Shown here in pieces: positions 33,804 through 43,913 of a stretch of 61,740 bases of DNA. The position numbers and the translations under genes are program-made. The notes under the pieces are model-generated. The model did not search any database. It worked only from the letters and a program-made list of their open reading frames with translations, and was not told where the DNA came from. How positions within the stretch are numbered: position 1 is the first letter of the stretch; every line of letters begins with the position of its first letter. The DNA comes from Alphaproteobacteria bacterium BRH_c36. GTDB taxonomy: Bacteria; Pseudomonadota; Alphaproteobacteria; Rhizobiales; Hyphomicrobiaceae. The DNA lies in contig LOEV01000170.1 in the NCBI GenBank assembly GCA_001516065.1, positions 1 to 61,740 of the forward strand. Reading direction: 5' to 3'.

Positions 33804-36041
33804 GTGGAGACCAGCACAATTCGATATGTAGATCACGAGTTCACCCGTGGCTTGCGGCTTCTGCTGAGTATCTTCATTACGCTCACCGTCGGCTGCTCGC
33901 CTGCCTACGCCAAATCCGATCAACTGCAGCGCTACCTTTCCGAGGTTCCTGCAAACGCGCTCCTGAATGGTGCGGAGGGCTACGGGGAGCAACGCAGCGA
34001 CGTCCCCGTGGCACCAATCCTGAAAGGTGGTCAAACGGTCGGCTATGCTTTCATTACTTCCGATTTCGTTGGGACCACCGGATATTCGGGCAAGCCGATC
34101 CACGTACTCGTGGCGATCGGGCAAGACGCCGTCCTGCAAGGTGTGAAGCTCGTCAAGCACTCCGAGCCGATCGTCCTTGTCGGCATTCCCGAAAAGAAAG
34201 TGGCGGACCTCACTGCGTCGTACGCGGGACTCGATCTCAAGAAAGAGGCCGAGGCTGGCGGCTCAGCGCATGATCTCAATATCATCTCAGGGGCAACGGT
34301 CACAATCATGGTGATCGACGATTCGATCGTCCGGTCAGGATTGCGGGTATCGCGCGCCCTGGGCTTGGGAGGATTGAGCACCTCGAGCGCAGCGACGGGG
34401 GGGCCACTCATTGAATTAGAACCCGAAGCAACGGCCCCCGAGGATTGGCTGACGCTGGCAGGTGATGGCACATTGCGCCGCCTGTCACTCGATGTCGGCC
34501 AGATCAACCAGACTTTCGCGGCGATGCCGGATCCGCGCGCTAGGGAGCGGCCGATCGAAGCGGAGCCCTCGACGACTTTCATCGATATGTACACGGGGCT
34601 TGTCAGCGTTCCGGCCATCGGCGCGGCGCTGCTGGGTCCGCGCGAACATGCGAACCTTGAATCCTGGCTGAAACCCGGCGAGCATGCCATCGTCGTTGCA
34701 GCTCATGGCCTATATTCCTTCAAGGGCTCTGGATATGTTCGCGGCGGCCTCTTCGACCGCATACAGCTGATCCAGAACGATATCTCGGTGCGGTTCCGCG
34801 ACAAGGACCACCGCCGGCTCGGCCAACTCGCCCCTTCCGATGCGCCGCAGGGGCTTAGAGAGATCGATGTATTTCGCATCCCGGCGGGTTCGGGGTTCGA
34901 CCCTGCAAAGCCATGGCGGCTTCAATTGCTTGTTCATCGGGAAGTTGGCCCGATCGACAAGCTCTACACGACGTTCGACCTCAACTACGCATTGCCCAAG
35001 ACATATCTGCGCACGACAGCGCCGCCTCCGGCTCCTGCTGCACAATCCGAGCCTACGCAAATTGCCGACCGGGAAGCTGAGCGGGCTGCGAAAGCCGCAC
35101 TCTGGCAGCGCATCTGGCGCGACCGTTCGGTAGAGATCGGTATTATCGCGCTTAGCCTTCTCGTCCTCAGCGGCGCCTTCTTCTTCCAGATGCAGCTTAC
35201 CAAGTCGGCGGAACGAACGTTCTGGTTTCGCATGGGCTTCTTGACCTTCACGCTGTTTTTCATCGGGTGGTATGCGAACGCGCAACTGTCCGTCGTCAAC
35301 CTGATGGCGCTCTTCAGCTCGCTGCAGACGGGCTTCACCTGGGAAACCTTCCTGCTCGATCCGCTGGTGTTCCTGCTCTGGTTCTCGGTGGCAGCGGCCC
35401 TCATCTTGTGGGGACGTGGCGCCTATTGCGGTTGGCTCTGCCCATTCGGGGCACTACAGGAGTTGTCGAACCGCATCGCGCGATTTTTCGGTCTCAAGCA
35501 ATTGAATGTGCCCTGGTCAGTGCACGAACGGCTTTCGGCCATAAAGTATCTTGTCTTCCTCGGACTTGCCGGTGTTGCGCTCGCGTCCATCGACGAGGCC
35601 GAGAAGCTCGCCGAAGTCGAGCCGTTCAAAACGGCCATCATCTTGAAGTTCGACCGGACTTGGCCGTTCGTCCTCTATGCCCTCGCCATTCTCGGCGTCG
35701 GGCTTTTCGTCGAGCGCTTCTACTGCCGCTACCTCTGCCCGCTCGGCGCCGCCCTCGCCATCCCCGCACGCATGCGGATCTTCGACTGGTTGAAGCGCTA
35801 TCGCGAGTGCGGCAACCCTTGCAAGGTGTGCGCCACCGATTGTCCGGTGCAGGCGATCAACCCGATCGGCGAAATCAGCCCCAACGAGTGCGTCAACTGC
35901 ATGAACTGCCAGGTTCTCTACCAGTCGAAGACGCGCTGCCCGGCGGTGATCAAGAAGCTCAAACGGCAAGGCGTCCTGCCACGCGATACCGAACCGCTCG
36001 ACCCCGTCGCCGCGGGTGTCGCCAGGAAAGACAAACTGTGA
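33804..36041 (+). CDS. nosR: NosR, flavin/iron-sulfur regulator and electron donor for N2O reductase
   Basis: 745 residues: signal segment (LLLSIFITLTVGCSPAYA), periplasmic FMN-binding domain with the flavinylation motif DLNIISGATVT (modified residue expected at T165), about six membrane helices, polyferredoxin-type CGWLCPFGA and CRYLCPLGA motifs, and C-terminal [4Fe-4S] clusters CKVCATDCP and CVNCMNCQVLYQSKTRCP. It is needed for nosZ expression and electron flow to NosZ. The start is GTG 33804, preceded by GGAGAGG. It heads the nosRZDFYLX operon. Confidence 0.96.
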   Translation: METSTIRYVDHEFTRGLRLLLSIFITLTVGCSPAYAKSDQLQRYLSEVPANALLNGAEGYGEQRSDVPVAPILKGGQTVGYAFITSDFVGTTGYSGKPIHVLVAIGQDAVLQGVKLVKHSEPIVLVGIPEKKVADLTASYAGLDLKKEAEAGGSAHDLNIISGATVTIMVIDDSIVRSGLRVSRALGLGGLSTSSAATGGPLIELEPEATAPEDWLTLAGDGTLRRLSLDVGQINQTFAAMPDPRARERPIEAEPSTTFIDMYTGLVSVPAIGAALLGPREHANLESWLKPGEHAIVVAAHGLYSFKGSGYVRGGLFDRIQLIQNDISVRFRDKDHRRLGQLAPSDAPQGLREIDVFRIPAGSGFDPAKPWRLQLLVHREVGPIDKLYTTFDLNYALPKTYLRTTAPPPAPAAQSEPTQIADREAERAAKAALWQRIWRDRSVEIGIIALSLLVLSGAFFFQMQLTKSAERTFWFRMGFLTFTLFFIGWYANAQLSVVNLMALFSSLQTGFTWETFLLDPLVFLLWFSVAAALILWGRGAYCGWLCPFGALQELSNRIARFFGLKQLNVPWSVHERLSAIKYLVFLGLAGVALASIDEAEKLAEVEPFKTAIILKFDRTWPFVLYALAILGVGLFVERFYCRYLCPLGAALAIPARMRIFDWLKRYRECGNPCKVCATDCPVQAINPIGEISPNECVNCMNCQVLYQSKTRCPAVIKKLKRQGVLPRDTEPLDPVAAGVARKDKL

Positions 36042-36074
36042 AAGTGTCAATTTAATCAGCCCAAGGAGAGCGAT

Positions 36075-38000
36075 ATGTCAGAAAATCAAAAGCAAGGGCT
36101 CGTCAGCCGCCGCACGCTGCTCGCGACGACCGCCGGTGGCGCAGCTGCTGCGACAATCGTCGCGCAGAGCGCCGTGACCTTAACTGACGGCGTTTCGCAC
36201 GCCGCCAATGCTGCAACGCCCGCAAAGGGTCATGTCGGCCCCGGCGAACTCGACGAATATTACGGCTTCTGGTCTTCAGGACAGACCGGCGAACTGCGCA
36301 TCCTCGGAATACCCTCGATGCGCGAACTCATGCGTGTGCCGGTGTTCAACCGCTGCTCGGCCACCGGTTGGGGACAAACAAACGAGTCGCTGAAAATCCT
36401 GACGGACGGAATGTTGCCGCGCACCAAGGAGTTTCTGGCAGCCAACGGCAAGAAGATCCACGACAACGGCGACCTCCACCACGTGCACATGTCGTTTACC
36501 GAAGGCAAGTACGACGGCCGCTATCTGTTTATGAACGACAAGGCGAACACACGCGTCGCCCGCGTGCGCTGCGACGTTATGAAGGCCGACAAGATCATCG
36601 AAATCCCGAACGCGAAGGCGATCCACGGCATGCGGCCGCAGAAGTGGCCGCGCACGAATTACGTGTTCTGCAACGGCGAGGACGAGGGCCCGATCGTCAA
36701 CGACGGCCAGATCCTCGACGATGCGAGCAAGTACGTGAACTTCTATACCGCCATCGACGCCGACACGATGACGGTCGCCTGGCAGGTGATGGTCTCAGGC
36801 AACCTCGACAATACGGATGCCGACTACGACGGCAAGTACGCCTTCTCGACGAGCTACAATTCCGAAATGGGAATGACCGGCGCCGATATGACCTCTGCCG
36901 AGATGGATCACGTCGTCGTTTTCAACATCGCAGAGATCGAGAAGGGGATCGCCGCAGGCGACTTCACCGAACTCAACGGTGTCAAAGTCGTCGACGGCCG
37001 AAAGGGCGAGAACAAGAACTACACCCGCTATATCCCGATCGCGAACAATCCGCACGGGTGCAACATGGCCCCGGACAAGATCCACCTTTGCATCGCCGGC
37101 AAGCTGTCGCCGACGGTTTCGGTCATCGATGTCCGCAAGATCGATGATATCTTCTATAAAAACGCAGATCCCCGCTCGGCCATCGTTGCTGAACCGCAGC
37201 TCGGCCTTGGCCCCCTCCACACGGCGTTCGACGGCCAGGGAAATGCCTACACGACGCTGTTCCTTGATAGCCAGATTGCAAAATGGAACATCGAAAAAGC
37301 CGTTCGTGCTTATAACGGCGAGAAAGTCGATCCGATCCTCTCGAAAACCGACGTCCACTATCAGCCCGGCCATAACACCACGATGATGGGCGAAACCTTG
37401 CAGGCGGAAGCCAAGTACTTCCTGTCGATGAACAAGTTCTCGAAGGATCGGTTCCTCAACGTCGGCCCGTTGAAACCTGAGAACGAGCAGTTGTTCCTGA
37501 TCGAGGGCGACAAGCTCACGCTCGTGCACGATGGTCCGACCTTCGCAGAGCCGCACGACTCGATCGCAGTGCATCGTTCCATCGTCAATCCGAAGACGGT
37601 CTGGGACCGCAGCGACCCGATGTGGGAGGATGCCCGGAAGCAGGCTGCCGCCGATGGCGTCAATTTGGAGGATGGGGCTGACGAACCCATCCGCGAGGGC
37701 AACAAGGTGCGCGTCTACATGACGTCGATGGCACCGGCGTTCAGCCTCGAGAAGTTCACCGTAAAGCAGGGCGACGAGGTCACCGTCTATGTCACCAACC
37801 TCGACGATATCGACGACCTAACGCACGGCTTCTGCATGGGCGACCATGGAGTGGCCATGGAGGTCGCACCACAGGCCACCGCCTCGGTGACGTTTACCGC
37901 TGCGAAGGCCGGCGTCTACTGGTACTACTGCCAGTGGTTCTGCCATGCTCTTCACATGGAGATGCGTGGCCGGATGCTGGTCGAGCCGCGGGGAGTTTGA
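36075..38000 (+). CDS. nosZ: Nitrous-oxide reductase, clade I (Tat-exported)
   Basis: 641 residues with a twin-arginine signal ([14 protein letters not shown]). The seven-bladed propeller carries the CuZ histidines, for example in [35 protein letters not shown] and [10 protein letters not shown]. The C-terminal cupredoxin has CuA in [18 protein letters not shown]. It reduces N2O to N2 in the periplasm. AAGGAG lies 8 bases before the ATG. It is full length with no missing ligand seen. Confidence 0.97.
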   Translation: MSENQKQGLVSRRTLLATTAGGAAAATIVAQSAVTLTDGVSHAANAATPAKGHVGPGELDEYYGFWSSGQTGELRILGIPSMRELMRVPVFNRCSATGWGQTNESLKILTDGMLPRTKEFLAANGKKIHDNGDLHHVHMSFTEGKYDGRYLFMNDKANTRVARVRCDVMKADKIIEIPNAKAIHGMRPQKWPRTNYVFCNGEDEGPIVNDGQILDDASKYVNFYTAIDADTMTVAWQVMVSGNLDNTDADYDGKYAFSTSYNSEMGMTGADMTSAEMDHVVVFNIAEIEKGIAAGDFTELNGVKVVDGRKGENKNYTRYIPIANNPHGCNMAPDKIHLCIAGKLSPTVSVIDVRKIDDIFYKNADPRSAIVAEPQLGLGPLHTAFDGQGNAYTTLFLDSQIAKWNIEKAVRAYNGEKVDPILSKTDVHYQPGHNTTMMGETLQAEAKYFLSMNKFSKDRFLNVGPLKPENEQLFLIEGDKLTLVHDGPTFAEPHDSIAVHRSIVNPKTVWDRSDPMWEDARKQAAADGVNLEDGADEPIREGNKVRVYMTSMAPAFSLEKFTVKQGDEVTVYVTNLDDIDDLTHGFCMGDHGVAMEVAPQATASVTFTAAKAGVYWYYCQWFCHALHMEMRGRMLVEPRGV

Positions 38001-38003
38001 CCC

Positions 38004-39368
38004 ATGGCAAGCTGCGACAGGTTCGCCTTGATGGCTACCGTTGCGCTGGTGATCGCCACCACCCAGGCGTGGGCGGCTGTCACCTGCGCAATGGCGCCCA
38101 GAACAGTCGCTGCTGCATCCGGGGAATTGCAGCGAGCCATCGCTCAAGCTGCCCATGGCGATATGCTGCTTCTCGCACCGGGCCGTCACGACGGCCCGGT
38201 CAGGCTCGACAGAGCAATTCGGATTGAGGGTAATGGGCAGGCGGAGATCTTTGGGAATGGCAAGGGCAGCGTCATCGTTGCCGAGGGTGATGACATCGTC
38301 ATCCGTGGCTTGACCGTCTCGGGTTCAGGCAACGACCACCAACCCATCGACTCCGGGATTTTCGTCGCCAAGGGTGCCAAGAACGTGCTCGTCGAGGAGA
38401 ACAGAATCGTCGGGAACCTGCACGGAATCACCGTTCACGGCGCCTATGACACGGTGGTCCGCGGCAACACTGTAATCGGCCGACGGGATAGCCGGATGAA
38501 CGATCGCGGCAACGGAATTTACGTCTGGAATGCACCGGGCACGATCATCGAGAATAACGACGTCCGATACGGTCGTGACGGCATTTTCTCGAACTACTCG
38601 AAGCAGAACATCTTCCGCAACAACGTGTTCCGCGACCTGCGCTTCGCCGTCCACTACATGTACACCAACGACAGCGAGGTGACCGGCAACATCTCGGTCG
38701 GCAATCACCTGGGCTATGCGCTGATGTTTTCCAAGAACATCAAAGTGACCGGCAATCTGTCGCTGAAAGACCGCACGCATGGAATCATGCTGAACTACGC
38801 CAACAGCTCGATTGTGCGCGGCAACCTAGTGCGCGGCGGCACCCACGAAAAGTGCACGTTCATTTATAACGCGCATAAGAATGCCATATTCGACAATCGT
38901 TTCGAAGGCTGTGGCGTTGGAATCCACTTCACCGCCGGTTCCGAACGCAACACTATTTCCGGCAACGCATTTATCGGCAACCGACACCAGGTGAAATATG
39001 TCGGCACGAAAACGGTCGAATGGAGCGCGGATGGGCGTGGTAACTATTGGTCCGACCATGCCGCATTCGACCTTGACGGGAACGGAAGGGCCGACACTCG
39101 ATTCAAACCGAACGATCTGATGGATCACATCTTGTGGTCCCAGCCCGCCGCAAGCCTGCTTCTGGGTTCGCCGGCCGTGCAACTGGTTCGGTGGAGCCAG
39201 CAGGCGTTTCCGGCCATCATGCCAGGCGGTGTCGTCGACAGCCAACCGTTGACGCAGCCCGTCGTCATCGCGGTTGCCGACCACGTCGCAGAGCTTGAGC
39301 GAGGGGTTAGTCCGAACTGGCTCAAGGGAGGCGCGAATGCCGACGTTGACGCTCTCACACGTCACTAA
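38004..39368 (+). CDS. nosD: NosD, periplasmic beta-helix protein for CuZ assembly
   Basis: 454 residues: a signal peptide (ATVALVIATTQAWAAV) and then a right-handed beta-helix with repeated N-x-I/V-x-G-N patterns (VEENRIVGNLHGITVHGAYD, NNDVRYGRDGIFSNYS). It works with the NosFY transporter in supplying sulfur or copper for the CuZ centre. It starts 4 bases after nosZ and its 3' end overlaps nosF by 32 bases. Confidence 0.95.
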   Translation: MASCDRFALMATVALVIATTQAWAAVTCAMAPRTVAAASGELQRAIAQAAHGDMLLLAPGRHDGPVRLDRAIRIEGNGQAEIFGNGKGSVIVAEGDDIVIRGLTVSGSGNDHQPIDSGIFVAKGAKNVLVEENRIVGNLHGITVHGAYDTVVRGNTVIGRRDSRMNDRGNGIYVWNAPGTIIENNDVRYGRDGIFSNYSKQNIFRNNVFRDLRFAVHYMYTNDSEVTGNISVGNHLGYALMFSKNIKVTGNLSLKDRTHGIMLNYANSSIVRGNLVRGGTHEKCTFIYNAHKNAIFDNRFEGCGVGIHFTAGSERNTISGNAFIGNRHQVKYVGTKTVEWSADGRGNYWSDHAAFDLDGNGRADTRFKPNDLMDHILWSQPAASLLLGSPAVQLVRWSQQAFPAIMPGGVVDSQPLTQPVVIAVADHVAELERGVSPNWLKGGANADVDALTRH

Positions 39369-40233
39369 GTCGTTTCGCGATCAGCGCGCGCTGTGCGATG
39401 TGACGCTGTCGGTCGATGCCGGGGAGCGGGTTGCGCTACTTGGCCATAACGGTGCCGGCAAATCGACGCTGATGAAGATCGTTCTGGGGCTGATTGCCGC
39501 TGACAGCGGAACGATTGCGATCCTTGGTTCTCCGCAAGGCAGTCCAGCAGCGCGGCGGGCGACATCATACCTGCCTGAAAACGTCGCGTTCCATCCAGCT
39601 CTCTCTGGTCTCGAACAATTGCGCCTCTATCTGCGCCTACGCGGGGAACCAGTCGATCAAGCCGCTGACTTGCTGGAGCGGGTAGGCCTCGGATCCGCGG
39701 GCAGGCGAAGGATCGGCGGGTATTCCAAAGGCATGCGGCAACGCGTCGGATTAGCCCAGGCGCTGATCGGTCGTCCACAACTGCTTGTCCTGGACGAGCC
39801 GACGAGTGGCCTTGATCCGGTGTCGCGGCGAGATTTCTATTCAATCCTCAATGATCTTGCTGGTGCGGGGACTGCAATCCTCTTGTCGAGCCATGCACTG
39901 ACCGAAGTGGAGGCGCAAACCGACCGGATCGCGATCCTCAGTAACGGCCTCCTGGTGGCTAACGATTCCCTGGCCAGCTTGCGCCGTCGCGCCGCTCTAC
40001 CGATACAAGTCCAGATCGCTACCCGGCCCGATACGGTCGAAGAGGTTGTCCGCCGGGTAGCTGGGACCCGCGTCAACGGCACACGAGTGGAGCTGACTTG
40101 CCGGCACGACAACAAGCTGACGCGCTTGGCCGAAGTCGCAGGCCTTGGCGACCTGGTGGAAGACGTGGAAATAATTCCTCCCAGCCTTGAGCAGATCTAT
40201 CACCACTTCAGCAAAGCGGGTGCGGAACAATGA
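39337..40233 (+). CDS. nosF: NosF, ABC transporter ATPase
   Basis: 298 residues with Walker A GHNGAGKST (about 35-43), signature YSKGMRQRVGLAQAL, Walker B LLVLDEPTSGLDP and the H-loop SSHALTEVE. It energises NosY in CuZ maturation. ATG 39337 follows GGGAGG 6-11 bases upstream; the longer frame from 39274 lies within nosD and is not needed. It overlaps nosY by 4 bases. Confidence 0.95.
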   Translation: MPTLTLSHVTKSFRDQRALCDVTLSVDAGERVALLGHNGAGKSTLMKIVLGLIAADSGTIAILGSPQGSPAARRATSYLPENVAFHPALSGLEQLRLYLRLRGEPVDQAADLLERVGLGSAGRRRIGGYSKGMRQRVGLAQALIGRPQLLVLDEPTSGLDPVSRRDFYSILNDLAGAGTAILLSSHALTEVEAQTDRIAILSNGLLVANDSLASLRRRAALPIQVQIATRPDTVEEVVRRVAGTRVNGTRVELTCRHDNKLTRLAEVAGLGDLVEDVEIIPPSLEQIYHHFSKAGAEQ

Positions 40234-41051
40234 CAGGTATCGCCGCCATCGCGATTTGCGAATTCAAGGTTGCCTTGAGAAACCGATGGGTCGCCATCGC
40301 CGTCCTCATCATGGCGCTGTTTGCAGCAGTCCTTTCAGCAGCTGGCAGCGCGCCGTCGGGGGAACTTGGCGTCGACAAGTTGTCGCTCACGGTTGCAAGT
40401 CTGACCAGCTTGGCGGTCTACCTCGTGCCCCTGGTCGCGCTGCTCATGGCGTTCGACGCGATCTCTGGAGAGAAGGAACGGGGCACACTGCCGTTGCTCC
40501 TCACATATCCGGTCTCTCGTCTTGAAATCCTGCTTGGTAAGTTCGTTGCCCACTTGGGCACCCTGGCGCTGGCCATCGCGGTTGGGTACGCAATTGCGGC
40601 GTTGGCTGCGCTCTCGTTCGACAGCCAGGCACTGCAAGGACTTCCAGCTCTCGCACGATTGTATCTGACCTCACTGCTGCTTGGCGCTGCATTTCTCGGA
40701 TTAGGTTATGCCATTTCGGCAGTTGCAGCACGACCGGGGGCAGCTGCCGGAGCCGCCATCGCGGTTTGGCTAATCCTGATCGTTCTCTACGACCTCGCGC
40801 TCCTTGCAAGCGTTGTCGCAGATAACGGCGGGGCGTTCACCCAATCCGTTTTTCCCTGGCTGCTATTGGCAAACCCGGCAGATGCCTTCCGTCTCTACAA
40901 TCTGGCCGCCTCGGAAGGTACCTCTGCGGCGACAGGGCTGGGCGGGGCGGCTCAGACAATCTCGCCGGGGTTCGCTTTGGTCTCGGTGGCGGCGTGGTCC
41001 GTCATCGCGATCGGTCTGGCCACGGCTGCATTCAGATCGGTGAAGCCATGA
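40230..41051 (+). CDS. nosY: NosY, ABC transporter permease
   Basis: 273 residues with six membrane helices (for example RWVAIAVLIMALFAAVLSA and LTSLAVYLVPLVALLMAFD) and the loop ISGEKERGTLPLLLTYPVSR typical of ABC-2 permeases of the NosY group. It is the membrane partner of NosF, probably exporting a sulfur compound for CuZ. It overlaps nosF and nosL at ATGA junctions. Confidence 0.95.
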   Translation: MTGIAAIAICEFKVALRNRWVAIAVLIMALFAAVLSAAGSAPSGELGVDKLSLTVASLTSLAVYLVPLVALLMAFDAISGEKERGTLPLLLTYPVSRLEILLGKFVAHLGTLALAIAVGYAIAALAALSFDSQALQGLPALARLYLTSLLLGAAFLGLGYAISAVAARPGAAAGAAIAVWLILIVLYDLALLASVVADNGGAFTQSVFPWLLLANPADAFRLYNLAASEGTSAATGLGGAAQTISPGFALVSVAAWSVIAIGLATAAFRSVKP

Positions 41052-41641
41052 GATATCTCGCTATCCTCCCCGTCGTTGTTTGTGCTTGCCTCTTTGCAGG
41101 CGCCTGTCGAGAGCAATCGCGATCCGAACAGCCGGCCCCGATCACCATGACGGACGAAGCTCTCGGCCATTATTGTCAGATGGCCTTGGGCGAGCACCCC
41201 GGACCCAAGGCGCAAGTGCATCTGGAGGGGCTGGTTGCACCGCTGTTCTTCAGCCAGGTCCGCGACGCTATTGCTTATCAGCGCATGCCCGAGCAGTCGC
41301 GCCCCATCCGTGCGATCTACGTGTCGGACATGGCACAGGCGCCGAGCTGGAATGAGCCGGGAATAAATAACTGGGCGCCTGCCGATGAAGTCCACTACGT
41401 TGTGGGATCAAGGACTGCGGGCGGCATGGGCGCTCCAGAGCTGGTCCCATTCTCCGATCGCGGGGCGGCAGAGAGGTTTGCCGAGGAAAACGGCGGCAGC
41501 GTTCGCAGGCTTGCAGAAATTCCTGACGCCACAGTCCTTGCCCCGGTGAATTTTACCTTGGACGGTGCCGAGGATGCCGAACGCGAGGCGCTGCTTGCGG
41601 GGCAGCACCCTGATGCCACCGAGGCGCGAGTAAAACCATGA
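41048..41641 (+). CDS. nosL: NosL, copper chaperone lipoprotein
   Basis: 197 residues with a lipobox-like LFAGACREQ at the end of an N-terminal signal. The mature protein holds YCQMALGEHPGPKAQVHLEG (Cys and Met for Cu+ binding), then FVSQV-like and MGAPELVPFSD segments of the NosL fold. It delivers Cu(I) to NosZ in the periplasm. ATG 41048 overlaps the nosY stop; the upstream in-frame start at 40994 would sit inside nosY. Confidence 0.93.
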   Translation: MRYLAILPVVVCACLFAGACREQSRSEQPAPITMTDEALGHYCQMALGEHPGPKAQVHLEGLVAPLFFSQVRDAIAYQRMPEQSRPIRAIYVSDMAQAPSWNEPGINNWAPADEVHYVVGSRTAGGMGAPELVPFSDRGAAERFAEENGGSVRRLAEIPDATVLAPVNFTLDGAEDAEREALLAGQHPDATEARVKP

Positions 41642-42573
41642 TGTCAAAGATCAGCCGTCGTCGGTTTATGACGATTACCGCGGCCGCCTGCGGCACAGCG
41701 GTCTTCGGTCGCTTCGCGACCGCGTTGCCGCTCACAGAATGGCGGGGCACAGCGCTCGGTGCTTCCGCATCGATCAGGCTGCGCCATCCCGAGTCGAGCC
41801 GCGTCGTCGAGGCCGTCAGATCGGAAATCGAGCGGCTCGAGAACATCTTCAGTCTCTATCGCGCAGACTCGCAACTGTCGAAGCTCAACCAGAACCGCCA
41901 CCTCGATCATGGCGCGTTCGAGTTGCTCGAGTTGCTGGGGCTGTGTGGCAGTCTAAATGCGGCCACTGGAGGGCGGTTCGATCCGTCCGTGCAGCCGCTG
42001 TGGATGCTCTATGCAGAGACTTATTCGGCCGGCAGCGCGCCAACACGCGGTCAGATCGACGAAACGTTGCGATGTGTCGGCTGGAGTCACGTGGTCGTCG
42101 ATAACGGTGCCGTTTCCTTTGCCCGACCCGGAATGGCGCTCACCTTAAACGGCATCGCCCAAGGCTTTATCGCCGACAAAATCGTCGGCTTGCTGCATGC
42201 CGAAGGGTTGCGTGACGTGCTCGTCGAAACCGGAGAATTCCGGGCGCTCGGGGGACATCCCGACGGCGGCGGCTGGCCGGTGACGCTACGCGGAAGTGCT
42301 GGCAATTTGGCGGACCGGCGGCTCCAACTTGAAGACATGGCGCTCGCTACATCGGCGGTGAGCGGAACTGTGTTCGACCGCGAAGCTCTCGTCGGTCATA
42401 TCCTTGACCCGGTCACGGGCCAACCCGCTCCCGCGCGATGGTCCCACGTCAGTGTGGTTGCGCCCAGCGCTGCCGTGGCGGATGGGCTCAGCACAGCAAT
42501 GTGCCTGATGCCTGCGGAGGAAATCGAGAAGGTTGTAGCCGCCTTTGCGAATGTGCGCGCGATCTACGCGTGA
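41638..42573 (+). CDS. nosX: NosX, ApbE-like FAD:protein FMN transferase
   Basis: 311 residues with a twin-arginine signal (KISRRRFMTITAAACG). The ApbE domain shows LENIFSLYRADSQLSKLN, TGGRFDPSVQPLW, TLNGIAQGFIADKIV and the metal-binding GHILDPVTG. It attaches FMN to NosR (expected T165) in the periplasm. It is the last gene of the nos operon and convergent with the ketosynthase gene at 42627. Confidence 0.93.
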   Translation: MMSKISRRRFMTITAAACGTAVFGRFATALPLTEWRGTALGASASIRLRHPESSRVVEAVRSEIERLENIFSLYRADSQLSKLNQNRHLDHGAFELLELLGLCGSLNAATGGRFDPSVQPLWMLYAETYSAGSAPTRGQIDETLRCVGWSHVVVDNGAVSFARPGMALTLNGIAQGFIADKIVGLLHAEGLRDVLVETGEFRALGGHPDGGGWPVTLRGSAGNLADRRLQLEDMALATSAVSGTVFDREALVGHILDPVTGQPAPARWSHVSVVAPSAAVADGLSTAMCLMPAEEIEKVVAAFANVRAIYA

Positions 42574-42626
42574 TTGGCCAAGCTGTGCGCCGCCGCATGC
42601 GAGGCCGGTCCTCACCCGTTTCCAGA

Positions 42627-43913
42627 TCAGTCGGGTGTGCCAATCACCAGCGCCGCGTTCTGCCCGCCGAACCCAAACGAGTTCGAAAGCACCGTTCGAA
42701 CCGGGGCTTTACGCGCCGCATTCGGCACGACATCCATTGGGATCTCCGGGTCGGGATCATCGTAGTTGATTGTCGGCAGAAGCGTTGCCGCGCCGATCAT
42801 CATCAACGAGAGTACGGCCTCGATGGCCCCTGCCGCCGACAAGGTGTGGCCGGTCATCGATTTCGTGGAACTGACCGGTGTGGCTTCGAGATTCTTTTTG
42901 CCGAGCACAGTCTGGAGGGAGAGGTACTCCATCTTGTCGTTTTCCGGCGTGCTGGTGCCGTGGGCGTTGACGTAGTCGATTTCGTCCGGCGCGGCGTCGG
43001 CGTCGGCAAGAGCGTTGCGCATGGCGCCGATAATCGCTGACCCATCCGGTTTCGAGCGCGTCCTGTGATAATCATCGGCCATCTCACCACAACCGCGGAC
43101 GACGCCCAGAATCTGCGCCCCGCGTTGGATTGCAGAGCTGCGCGTTTCCAGAACGAGCGCGGCGGCACCTTCCGCCATCACGAAGCCGTCGCGGCTCTTG
43201 CAGAACGGCCGGGAGGCCGCCCCGGGCTCTTCGTTGCGAATTGACAACGCTGACAGAAGCGAGAAGCGGATAAGCGCTTCGAGTTGCACCGAGCTGTCTG
43301 TGCCGACGGCTAGCGCGATATCCGTCTCGTGCCGACGAATGGATTCTGCCGCCAATTGAATGGCCGTCGCACCCGAAGCGCAGGCTGTCGACACCGAGAC
43401 CGGCAGACCGCGAGGCTGGAACGCATCACACAGGTGATCGGCCACACTCGAAAACTGGAAGTTTTCGAAGAAGGAGCGGAACTGTCCCGTGCGCGCCGCC
43501 GCGAGAAGCCGCTTGTAGCCTGTCAGACCGCCCGCAACCTCTGCGTCGAGCAGTGCCTGCCGCTGCGGCCATTCCAGTTCGGCGGGCGGCGTGGCGAGAA
43601 ACAAGGGGCCAGGGAAGCCGGAAATATCGGCAAGGCCAGCTTCCGAAAGTGCCTCTTGGGCAGCATACCGGGCCATGTCGATCGTCAATTCGGGAGCAGA
43701 GCTAAAACAACCATTTTCCGGCGTGACCGTCCCCGCGATGGTGGTCCTGAGGCCGTCGGTCGGGAAGCGGCTGATCGGCTTGATGCCGGAGCGGCCTTCC
43801 ACGAGTGCTCCCCAGTTGTCCTGTTTTCCCCAGGCGAGCGGCGTGACAAGCCCCATGCCGGTAACGACGACGACGGGGCGGCCCTTCTTGTCTGTGAAAC
43901 GGTGTGACATCAT
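42627..43913 (-). CDS. Beta-ketoacyl-ACP synthase (second FabF1XL-like copy)
   Basis: 428 residues of the KASII (FabF) family with a full active site: Cys178 in SVSTACASGAT, His in NAHGTSTPEND and Lys/His in SSTKSMTGHTLSAAGA. It should extend an acyl-ACP by two carbons using malonyl-ACP. It resembles the catalytic synthase encoded at 46277, with the same start (MMS, then TDKKGRP) and layout, and is likely its paralogue. ATG 43913 follows GGGAGG and overlaps the stop of the partner gene. Last gene of the leftward operon. Confidence 0.85.
   Translation of the reverse strand: MMSHRFTDKKGRPVVVVTGMGLVTPLAWGKQDNWGALVEGRSGIKPISRFPTDGLRTTIAGTVTPENGCFSSAPELTIDMARYAAQEALSEAGLADISGFPGPLFLATPPAELEWPQRQALLDAEVAGGLTGYKRLLAAARTGQFRSFFENFQFSSVADHLCDAFQPRGLPVSVSTACASGATAIQLAAESIRRHETDIALAVGTDSSVQLEALIRFSLLSALSIRNEEPGAASRPFCKSRDGFVMAEGAAALVLETRSSAIQRGAQILGVVRGCGEMADDYHRTRSKPDGSAIIGAMRNALADADAAPDEIDYVNAHGTSTPENDKMEYLSLQTVLGKKNLEATPVSSTKSMTGHTLSAAGAIEAVLSLMMIGAATLLPTINYDDPDPEIPMDVVPNAARKAPVRTVLSNSFGFGGQNAALVIGTPD

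Noticed and set aside
33581-33817. A 78-residue minus-strand frame between the small membrane protein and nosR
   Set aside because: No ribosome site, no domain, and it crosses the nosR promoter region.
36075-41641. Clade II nosZ system
   Set aside because: NosZ has a Tat signal and the operon includes nosR and nosX, which are clade I features.
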